Positions 42,557-49,407 of a stretch of DNA of 64,000 nt are shown here, in pieces (position 1 is the stretch's first letter; every line of letters starts with the position of its first letter). The notes below the pieces were generated by a model. That model searched no databases, had not been told where the DNA came from, and worked only from the letters and a program-made list of their open reading frames with translations. This DNA is from an uncultured Pseudoxanthomonas sp. (lineage in GTDB: Bacteria; Pseudomonadota; Gammaproteobacteria; Xanthomonadales; Xanthomonadaceae). The DNA lies in assembly GCA_946479745.1 (NCBI GenBank), contig CAMLGZ010000004.1, forward strand, positions 1-64,000, given 5' to 3'. The translations under genes were made by a program, and so were the position numbers.

Positions 42557-43132
42557 ATGTTGCGTGTCCTGCTGGTCAACGATACCGAAAAGCCGATCGG
42601 CGAACTGCGGGCCGCATTGGAGGCGGCGGGCTATGAGGTACTGGAAGAGGTCGCCGCCGCCGATGCGCTGCTCAAGGCGGTGGAGTCGCAACAGCCGGAT
42701 GCGGTGATCATCGATGTGGATTCGCCTTCCCGCGACACGCTGGAGCAACTGGCGGTAATGCACCGCCACGCGCCGCGGCCGGTGGTGATGTTTTCCGCCG
42801 ATGGCGACGACCGGTTGATCCGCGACGTGGTCGCCGCCGGTGTGACCGCCTATGTGGTGGACGGCCTGACGCCTGCGAGGATGGCGCCGATCCTGCAGGT
42901 CGCGCTGGCCCGGTTTGAACAGCAAGCGCATGTCCGTCGCCAGTTGGGCGAAGTGCAGCAGCAACTCGCCGACCGCAAGCTGATCGATCGCGCCAAGGGC
43001 CTGCTGGTCGAAAAGCGCGGCATGAGCGAGGCCGAGGCCTACGCCAGCATGCGCCAGCTGGCCATGCGGCAAGGCCTGAAGCTGGTGGACATCGCCCGCC
43101 AGATCATAGCCATGGCAGACCTACTGGGATGA
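42557..43132 (+). CDS. nasT: Nitrate-assimilation response regulator/antiterminator
   Basis: Receiver-like domain (residues 1-120, LRVLLVNDTEKPIGELRAAL, acidic D53/D55) followed by an ANTAR RNA-binding domain (about 130-186: DRAKGLLVEKRGMSEAEAY, LKLVDIARQII). NasT proteins bind paired hexaloop hairpins and prevent leader termination of nas operons; NasS holds them inactive without nitrate. Its target is visible at 44714-44826. Start at 42557 matches the family N-terminus. Followed by nasS after seven bases. Confidence 0.92.
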   Translation: MLRVLLVNDTEKPIGELRAALEAAGYEVLEEVAAADALLKAVESQQPDAVIIDVDSPSRDTLEQLAVMHRHAPRPVVMFSADGDDRLIRDVVAAGVTAYVVDGLTPARMAPILQVALARFEQQAHVRRQLGEVQQQLADRKLIDRAKGLLVEKRGMSEAEAYASMRQLAMRQGLKLVDIARQIIAMADLLG

Positions 43133-43139
43133 CGCACGC

Positions 43140-44270
43140 ATGACCCTCAACCATTCCGACGGCACCGCCGGTCAGCGTCTCTTGCGACTGGGCTTCATGC
43201 CGCTGATCGATTGCGCACCGCTGGTGGCCGCCGTGCGCCTGCAGCTGGACCGCAAGCACGGCCTGCACCTGCAACTGCATCGCCAGGCCTCGTGGGCGGC
43301 GATCCGCGACAAGTTGCTGGCCGGCGAACTGGACGCGGCTCACGCACTGGCCGGACTGGTGCATGGCGTGCAATCGGGTATCGGCGGTGTGCAAGCCGAC
43401 CTGTCGATTCTGCTGACCCTCAACCGCAACGGGCAAGGCATCGTGCTTTCGAATTCGCTGTCCCAGGCGCTGGTCGCGGGACAGTCGTTGGCCGAGGCAT
43501 TTTCCGGCTTGGGTCGGCCACCGGTGCTGGCGCAGACTTTTCCCACCGGCACCCATGCGATGTGGCTGTACTACTGGCTGGCTGCGCAGGGCGTGTCCCC
43601 GCTGCATGCGATCCGCAGCGTGGCCATGCCGCCGCCGCAGATGGCCGATGCGCTGGTCCGCGGCGAACTGGACGGTTATTGCGCCGGCGAGCCCTGGGCG
43701 CAGCAGGCGGAAACCTTGCAGGTGGGGCGCCGGCTAGTGGCCAGCGGCGAGATCTGGCCCGACCATCCGGAAAAAGTACTGGCCTGCCGCCGCGATTTCG
43801 CCACTCTGGAACCGGAAACGGCGGTGGCGTTGACCGCAACATTGCTGGAGGCCTGCCGCTGGCTGGACGAGCCCGGCAATCGCAATCAGGCGGCCGCCTG
43901 GTTGGCCGAGCCGGACATCATCGGTTTGCCGGTGGCGGAAATCGCTGCCTGTCTGGGCCCCGACGCGGCGGGCGCGCATCGGCTGTCGTTTCATAACGAA
44001 GGTGCGGCGAACTTCCCCTACCTGTCCGATGGCTTGTGGTTCCTCAGCCAGTTCCGGCGCTGGGGTTGGCTGGCACAGGACCGCACCGAATCGGACTGGG
44101 CGCGCCAAGTGGCCGAAGTGCACGGCACCACGCGCTATCGGGAAGCGGCCGCCAGCGTCGCGGTGCAGGTGCCGGCCGCGGAGAATCGCCGCAGCGTGCT
44201 CTGCGACGGCATCGTCTGGGACGGGCATGCGCCGCAGGCCTACGCGGACGCATTCGCTATCCGCGCGTAG
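43140..44270 (+). CDS. nasS: Nitrate sensor of the NasS type (soluble nitrate-binding protein)
   Basis: Resembles the NrtA/SsuA-type nitrate-binding proteins of ABC transporters (LRLGFMPLIDCAPLVAAVRL, ALVRGELDGYCAGEPWAQQA), but starts directly at the domain without a signal peptide, marking it as the cytoplasmic sensor that sequesters NasT. 376 residues. Directly follows nasT in an operon. Control by nitrate binding releases NasT to act on the leader RNA. Confidence 0.85.
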   Translation: MTLNHSDGTAGQRLLRLGFMPLIDCAPLVAAVRLQLDRKHGLHLQLHRQASWAAIRDKLLAGELDAAHALAGLVHGVQSGIGGVQADLSILLTLNRNGQGIVLSNSLSQALVAGQSLAEAFSGLGRPPVLAQTFPTGTHAMWLYYWLAAQGVSPLHAIRSVAMPPPQMADALVRGELDGYCAGEPWAQQAETLQVGRRLVASGEIWPDHPEKVLACRRDFATLEPETAVALTATLLEACRWLDEPGNRNQAAAWLAEPDIIGLPVAEIAACLGPDAAGAHRLSFHNEGAANFPYLSDGLWFLSQFRRWGWLAQDRTESDWARQVAEVHGTTRYREAAASVAVQVPAAENRRSVLCDGIVWDGHAPQAYADAFAIRA

Positions 44271-44373
44271 GTCGGGGCTACGTCCCCGACGCACGGGAAC
44301 CCGCATCGCGCGTCGGTATGTTGTGTGCAGACTCCGGCTCCGTGTGCGTCGGGGGCGTAGCCCCGACCTACCA
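44268..44373. repeat. Inverted repeat, GTAGGTCGGGGCTACGTCCC family
   Basis: Arms GTAGGTCGGGGCTACGTCCC and GGGGGCGTAGCCCCGACCTAC around a spacer; overlaps the nasS stop codon. Same family as 52196-52268 and the single arm at 3461. Confidence 0.88.
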
Positions 44374-44385
44374 AGATCCCGTTCG

Positions 44386-44482
44386 TGGTGAGCCTGTCGA
44401 ACCACGCTTTTCGAGGGGAAAACAAGTCGCTGCGCACTGAGATAAATCGCATAGAGCGTGGTTCGACAGGCTCACCACGAAC
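44386..44482. repeat. Inverted repeat, TTCGTGGTGAGCCTGTCGAA family
   Basis: Arms GTTCGTGGTGAGCCTGTCGA and its complement GGCTCACCACGAAC, separated by about 50 bases. This palindromic unit is known in many proteobacterial genomes. Only one copy in the window. Confidence 0.85.
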
Positions 44483-44527
44483 GGATTAATCCGTCAGGCT
44501 TACCCAGAACCAGCACAACTGCTGCGC

Positions 44528-44575
44528 CGCACAATAACTGTGCAGTTGCACAGCGGTTAGCACCGCATGCGTGCG
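44528..44575 (+). promoter_or_regulatory. Two NtrC-like enhancer sites
   Basis: CGCAC-N7-GTGCA at 44528-44544 and AGCAC-N7-GTGCG at 44559-44575: both match GCAC-N7-GTGC, the core of the NtrC consensus. Their centres are 31 bases apart, three helical turns, and they lie about 110-160 bases before the sigma-54 promoter, a usual enhancer distance. Confidence 0.65.
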
Positions 44576-44683
44576 TAAACGCCTGCCGAAGAGAATGGCG
44601 CAGGCCTGCCGACTCGCACGAATGGCTGCTCAACCCATTGATTGAATGGAGATTTCCAGGAATTTCGCGGCAACGCGAAATGT

Positions 44684-44699
44684 TGGCACGGCGATTGCT
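44684..44699 (+). promoter_or_regulatory. Sigma-54 promoter of the nas operon
   Basis: TGGCACGGCGATTGCT is an exact fit to TGGCACG-N4-TTGCW, with GG at -25/-24 and GC at -13/-12. Transcription should begin near 44710, right at the first leader hairpin. Confidence 0.85.
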
Positions 44700-44713
44700 C
44701 TTGTTTCCCACGA

Positions 44714-44766
44714 CGGCACAACGAAGTGTCGGCACCCCAAATACCGGTAAGTGGCCAACGGCGGCC
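44714..44766 (+). promoter_or_regulatory. ANTAR-target RNA: paired hexaloop hairpins
   Basis: Hairpin 1: CGGCAC-AACGAA-GTGTCG (44714-44731). Hairpin 2: GGCC-AACGGC-GGCC (44753-44766). Both have six-base loops with A at position 1 and G at position 4, the defining mark of ANTAR-binding motifs, in tandem and directly after the predicted transcription start. The NasT protein encoded at 42557 is the expected ligand. Confidence 0.8.
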
Positions 44767-44783
44767 CGCTTCCCGCACGGACA

Positions 44784-44826
44784 ACGGCGTCTTTCCAGCG
44801 AAAGCTGGAAGCACGCCGTTTTTTTT
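44784..44826 (+). terminator. Leader intrinsic terminator of the nas operon
   Basis: Stem ACGGCGT with ACGCCGT, plus inner TTCCAGC/GCTGGAA closed by a GAAA tetraloop, followed by eight T. It sits between the ANTAR hairpins and the transporter gene, so it must be overcome for expression; NasT antitermination is the obvious way. Confidence 0.9.
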
Positions 44827-44879
44827 GCCCGGCCGGTAGACGCCCTACCGGACCCCCATCGATTGCAGAGGCATCACAG

Positions 44880-46088
44880 ATGAATCGCTCGTTCTGGCAG
44901 GCCGGTCATACCCCCACCTTGTTGTCGGCGTTCCTGTATTTCGATTTGAGCTTCATGGTCTGGTATCTGCTGGGACCGCTGCAGGTGCCCATCGCAGCGT
45001 CGCTGCACCTGGATACCCAGCAGCGCGCGCTGATGGTGGCCGTGCCGATCCTGTGCGGCGCGGTGCTGCGCTTGTTCATGGGCATGGCGGCCGACCGTAT
45101 CGGCGCACGCCGCGCCGGCCTGATCGCACAGGCGATCGTGATCGTGGCGTTGCTGGTGGCCTGGCGGCTGGGCGTGCACAGCTTCGGCCAGGTGTTGCTG
45201 CTGGGTGCGTTCCTGGGCATTGCGGGGGGTTCCTTCGCCATCGCTTTGCCGCTGGCTTCGCGCTGGTACCCGCCGGAGCATCAGGGCACCGCGCTGGGTA
45301 TCGCCGGCGCCGGCAATTCGGGCACCGTGTTGGCCGCGTTGTTCGCGCCGGTGCTGGCGATCGCCTTCGGCTGGCACAACGTATTCGGACTGGCCTGCCT
45401 TCCGCTGTTGCTGGTGCTGTTGGTATTCGCCGTGTACGCCCGCGATGCGCCTTTGCCGGTGCAACGCAAGACCCTGCGCGACTACGGCAAGGTGCTGGTG
45501 GGGAACCGGGATTCGTGGTGGTTCATGCTGTTCTACGCGATCACCTTCGGCGGCTTCGCCGGTTTCGCCAGCGCGTTGCCGGGCTACTTCCACGACCAGT
45601 TCGGTTTCGATTCCAGGATCGCCGGTTGGGCTACGGCCGCCTGCGTGCTGGCCGGCTCGGTGATGCGGCCATTGGGCGGCGTCATCGCCGACCGCATCGG
45701 CGGCACCCGTTCGCTGCAGATGGTTTATATCGCCGTCTCCCTGCTAGTGGCCGCTGCTGCGCTGGGAGTCGGCGGCGCGACGACGACAGTGGCCTTGTTC
45801 GTGCTCACTCTGTTGTGCCTGGGTGCGGGCAACGGCGCGGTGTTCCAGCTGGTGCCGCAACGCTTTGGCGCTGAGATCGGCCTGATGACCGGGCTGATCG
45901 GCATGGCCGGCGGCGTGGGCGGCTTCCTGCTTGCCGCGGGCTTGGGGGTGATCAAGCAGAACCTGGGCTCTTATGCCGTGGGCCTGTGGCTGTTCGCCGG
46001 GGTCGCTTTCGCGGCCTCGCTGTGCCTACTGGGAGTCAAGCAGCGCTGGCGCGTGCACTGGGCCGAGCTGGGCGCGGCGCGGGTCTGA
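44880..46088 (+). CDS. NarK/NasA-type nitrate/nitrite transporter (MFS)
   Basis: Major-facilitator permease of 402 residues with about twelve membrane helices. The NNP-family nitrate signature appears twice: GIAGGSFAIALPLASRWYP and, in the second half, GAGNGAVFQLVPQRFG and MAGGVGGFLL. First gene after the leader terminator. ATG at 44880; the open frame upstream overlaps the terminator and is not coding. Imports nitrate for assimilation. Confidence 0.93.
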   Translation: MNRSFWQAGHTPTLLSAFLYFDLSFMVWYLLGPLQVPIAASLHLDTQQRALMVAVPILCGAVLRLFMGMAADRIGARRAGLIAQAIVIVALLVAWRLGVHSFGQVLLLGAFLGIAGGSFAIALPLASRWYPPEHQGTALGIAGAGNSGTVLAALFAPVLAIAFGWHNVFGLACLPLLLVLLVFAVYARDAPLPVQRKTLRDYGKVLVGNRDSWWFMLFYAITFGGFAGFASALPGYFHDQFGFDSRIAGWATAACVLAGSVMRPLGGVIADRIGGTRSLQMVYIAVSLLVAAAALGVGGATTTVALFVLTLLCLGAGNGAVFQLVPQRFGAEIGLMTGLIGMAGGVGGFLLAAGLGVIKQNLGSYAVGLWLFAGVAFAASLCLLGVKQRWRVHWAELGAARV

Positions 46089-46090
46089 GC

Positions 46091-46579
46091 ATGGACCTGC
46101 AGTTCCGCATCGATCCGTTGGATGGCCCGGAGATCGCCGCGCTGCTGGGCGAGCACTTGCAGGACATGTACCGGATCTCGCCGCCGGAGAGCGTGCATGC
46201 GCTGGACCTGGAGAAACTGCGCGGGCCCGGGATCACCTTCTGGAGCGCATGGTCCGGCGACGTCCTGGCCGGCTGCGTGGCACTGAAGGAACTCGATGCC
46301 GGCCACGGCGAGATCAAGTCGATGCGCACCGCCACGGCACAGCGTCGCCGCGGCATCGGTGCGGCGTTGCTGCACCATCTGCTGGAACAGGCCCGGTCCC
46401 GCGGCTTTCGCCGGCTGAGCCTGGAAACCGGCGCTCAGCCGGAGTTTGCCCCCGCACGCGCGCTGTACGCGCGCTACGGCTTCGTCCCTTGCGGTCCGTT
46501 CGGCGATTACGCCGAAGACCCCTGCAGCACATTCATGACGCGCGCCCTTGCGGGTCCGCATAGCGAGAACGCCCGATGA
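46091..46579 (+). CDS. GNAT-family N-acetyltransferase inside the nas operon
   Basis: Acetyl-CoA-binding motif A at about 78-98: KSMRTATAQRRRGIGAALLHHLLE, i.e. R-R-G-I-G pattern; motif B ARALYARYGFVPCGPFGDY. 162 residues, YsnE/PanZ-like small GNAT. Starts two bases after the transporter stop and overlaps the nirB start by four, so it is firmly in the operon. Substrate unknown; acetylation of a nas enzyme or of an amino compound is possible. Confidence 0.85.
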   Translation: MDLQFRIDPLDGPEIAALLGEHLQDMYRISPPESVHALDLEKLRGPGITFWSAWSGDVLAGCVALKELDAGHGEIKSMRTATAQRRRGIGAALLHHLLEQARSRGFRRLSLETGAQPEFAPARALYARYGFVPCGPFGDYAEDPCSTFMTRALAGPHSENAR

Positions 46580-49029
46580 AGAAGCCAAGACTGGTGGTGG
46601 TGGGCAACGGCATGGCCGGCATCCGCACGCTGGAGGAATTGTTCAAGCTGGTGCCGGACATGTACGACGTCACCGTGTTCGGCGCCGAACCGCACCCCAA
46701 CTACAACCGCATCCTGCTTTCGCCGGTGCTGGCCGGGGAACAGGAATTCGAACACATCGTGCTCAACTCGCTGGACTGGTACGCCGAAAACGGCATCCGC
46801 CTGCACCTGGGCAAGGAAGTCACCCGCATCGACCGCGTGCGGCGCCGGGTAATCGCCGCCGACGGCACCGAAGCCGAATACGACCGTCTGCTGCTGGCCA
46901 CCGGTTCGCTGCCTTTCATCCTGCCGGTGCCGGGCAAGGATCTGAAAGGCGTCATCAGCTACCGCGACATCTTCGACACCCAGACCATGATCGACACCGC
47001 CAAGGTCAAGCGCCATGCGGTGGTGATCGGCGGCGGCCTGCTGGGTCTGGAAGCGGCCAACGGTTTGAAGTTGCGCGGCATGGAAGTGACCGTGGTGCAT
47101 CTGGCCGGCTGGCTGCTGGAACGCCAGCTGGATCCAGTCGCCGCCGGTCTGCTTGAGAAATCACTTAGCGAACGCGGCCTCGCATTCCGCCTCAACACCT
47201 CCACCACCGAGATTCTGGGCAACGAAGCCGGCGAAGTGACTGGTGTGCGTTTTTCCGACGGCAGCGAGCAGCCGGCCGACCTGGTGGTGATGGCCGCCGG
47301 CATCCGCCCCAACACGCAGCTGGCGCAGGAAGCGGGGCTGTACTGCAACCGCGGCATCGTGGTCAGCGACGGGCTGCAGACCTACGACCCGCGCGTGTAC
47401 GCGGTGGGCGAATGCGCCAGCCATCGCGGCATCGCTTACGGACTGGTGGCGCCGTTGTTCGAGCAAGCCAAGATCTGCGCCAATCATCTGGCCCACTACG
47501 GCATCGGCATCTACCAGGGCTCGGTGTCTTCGACCAAGCTCAAGGTCACCGGCATAGATCTGTTTTCCGCCGGCAATTTCATGGGCGGCGAAGGCACCGA
47601 GGAAATCGTGCTGTCGGACCCGGCCGGCGGCGTCTACAAGAAGCTGGTGATCCAGGACGAAAAACTGGTGGGCGCCTGCCTGTACGGCGACACCACCGAC
47701 GGCGGCTGGTATTTCAAGCTGCTCAAGGACGGCCGCAAGATCGACGATCTGCGCGACCAGCTGATGTTCGGCGAAAGCGCGATCGGCGACGCCGGCCATT
47801 CCGGGCAGAGCCGGGCGATGAGCATGCAGGACAGCGACGAGGTCTGCGGCTGCAACGGAGTGTGCAAAGGCACGATTGTAAAGGCGATCACCGGCAGCGG
47901 TCTGTTCACCCTGGATGAGGTGAAGAAACATACCAAGGCTTCCAGTTCGTGCGGCTCGTGCACCGGTCTGGTCGAGCAGATCCTGATGAACACGCTGGGC
48001 TCCAGCTTCCAGCAGACGCCCAAGACCAAGGCGGTGTGCGAATGCACCGGCTACGCGCACGGCGAAGTGCGCAAGGCGATCCGCGAACATCATCTGCTGA
48101 CCCATCGCGAGGTGTACGACTTCCTGGAATGGCGCACGCCCAACGGTTGCGCCACCTGCCGCCCGGCGATCAACTACTACTTGCTGTCGACCTGGCCGCG
48201 CGAAGCGGTGGACGATCCGCAATCGCGTTTCATCAACGAACGCGCGCACGCCAACATCCAGAAGGACGGTACTTTCTCGGTGATTCCGCAGATGAAAGGC
48301 GGCGTGACCAACGCCTCCGAGCTGCGCCGGATCGCCGATGTGGCCGACAAATACGCGGTGCCGATGCTCAAGGTCACCGGCGGCCAGCGCATCGACCTGC
48401 TGGGAATCAAGAAAGAAGACCTGGTGGACGTCTGGAAGGACCTGGGCATGCAGTCCGGGCACGCCTACGGCAAATCCATCCGCACGGTGAAGACCTGCGT
48501 GGGCAGCGAGTTCTGCCGTTTCGGCACCCAGAACAGCACGCAGATGGGCATCGATCTGGAAACCATGCTGGCCAACATGTGGAGCCCGCACAAGGTCAAA
48601 CTGGCGGTATCCGGCTGTCCGCGCAACTGCGCCGAGTCGGGCATCAAGGACGTGGGCATCATCGCGGTGGATTCGGGCTGGGAAATCCATGTCGGCGGCA
48701 ACGGCGGCATCAAGACCGAAGTGGCGCAGTTCCTGGTCAAGGTGAAAACCAGCGACGAGGTGCGCGAATACACCGGCGCGTTCCTGCAGCTGTATCGCGA
48801 GGAAGCCTATTACCTGGACCGCACCGTGCATTACATCGCCCGGGTCGGGCTGGATTACATCCGCCAGCGCGTGGTCGACGACGCCGACAACCGCAAGGCG
48901 CTGCACGAACGTCTGTTGTTCGCACTGGAAGGACTGTCCGATCCGTGGGCGGCGCGCGTGGCCGGTGCGCAGCGGCATGAGTTCCAGCCGCTCAAGTTGA
49001 AATTGCTGGCCGATCCGGTGGAGGCCTGA
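46576..49029 (+). CDS. nirB: Assimilatory nitrite reductase [NAD(P)H], large subunit
   Basis: Six-electron reduction of nitrite to ammonium. FAD/NAD domains (VVVGNGMAGIRTLEEL, VVIGGGLLGLEAANG), BFD-like [2Fe-2S] domains with CGCNGVCKG and SSCGSCTG, then the nitrite/sulfite reductase domain with the siroheme/[4Fe-4S] motifs TCVGSEFCRFG and SGCPRNCAESG. 817 residues. Needs siroheme from cysG and SUMT in this cluster. Followed by nirD after three bases. Confidence 0.97.
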   Translation: MKKPRLVVVGNGMAGIRTLEELFKLVPDMYDVTVFGAEPHPNYNRILLSPVLAGEQEFEHIVLNSLDWYAENGIRLHLGKEVTRIDRVRRRVIAADGTEAEYDRLLLATGSLPFILPVPGKDLKGVISYRDIFDTQTMIDTAKVKRHAVVIGGGLLGLEAANGLKLRGMEVTVVHLAGWLLERQLDPVAAGLLEKSLSERGLAFRLNTSTTEILGNEAGEVTGVRFSDGSEQPADLVVMAAGIRPNTQLAQEAGLYCNRGIVVSDGLQTYDPRVYAVGECASHRGIAYGLVAPLFEQAKICANHLAHYGIGIYQGSVSSTKLKVTGIDLFSAGNFMGGEGTEEIVLSDPAGGVYKKLVIQDEKLVGACLYGDTTDGGWYFKLLKDGRKIDDLRDQLMFGESAIGDAGHSGQSRAMSMQDSDEVCGCNGVCKGTIVKAITGSGLFTLDEVKKHTKASSSCGSCTGLVEQILMNTLGSSFQQTPKTKAVCECTGYAHGEVRKAIREHHLLTHREVYDFLEWRTPNGCATCRPAINYYLLSTWPREAVDDPQSRFINERAHANIQKDGTFSVIPQMKGGVTNASELRRIADVADKYAVPMLKVTGGQRIDLLGIKKEDLVDVWKDLGMQSGHAYGKSIRTVKTCVGSEFCRFGTQNSTQMGIDLETMLANMWSPHKVKLAVSGCPRNCAESGIKDVGIIAVDSGWEIHVGGNGGIKTEVAQFLVKVKTSDEVREYTGAFLQLYREEAYYLDRTVHYIARVGLDYIRQRVVDDADNRKALHERLLFALEGLSDPWAARVAGAQRHEFQPLKLKLLADPVEA

Positions 49030-49032
49030 GCC

Positions 49033-49407
49033 ATGTCCGCATCGGAGTGGATCGAAGTGTGCAGGCTCGACGACATCCCTACGCTCGGTGCGCGCGTGCT
49101 GGAAAGGGACGGTGGCGACAACATCGCCCTGTTCCGCACCGCCAGCGGCAAGGTGTTCGCCTTGCGCGACCGTTGCCCGCACAAGGGCGGGCCGCTGTCG
49201 CAGGGCATCGTGGCCGGTGAAACGGTGACCTGCCCGCTGCACAGCTGGAACCTGGGTCTGGATACCGGCGAAGCGCGCGCGCCGGACGTGGGTTGCGTGG
49301 CGACTTTTCCGGTGCGGGTGGAAGACGGCGTGGTGTGGCTGTCGCTGACCCGTCAGGCGATATCCGCGGCCGTTACCGCGGACTGCGGACCTCCGGTCAC
49401 GGCCTGA
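49033..49407 (+). CDS. nirD: Nitrite reductase small subunit (Rieske-fold)
   Basis: 124-residue NirD with Rieske motifs CPHKGG and CPLHSW carrying the cluster ligands (C, H, C, H). Partners NirB. The stop overlaps the nasA start by one base (TGATG), so translation is coupled. Confidence 0.95.
   Translation: MSASEWIEVCRLDDIPTLGARVLERDGGDNIALFRTASGKVFALRDRCPHKGGPLSQGIVAGETVTCPLHSWNLGLDTGEARAPDVGCVATFPVRVEDGVVWLSLTRQAISAAVTADCGPPVTA

Noticed and set aside
44640..44682. Hairpin ATTTCGC-N6-GCGAAAT as part of the ANTAR motif
   Set aside because: It lies upstream of the predicted start site and its loop lacks A1/G4; the real pair is downstream.
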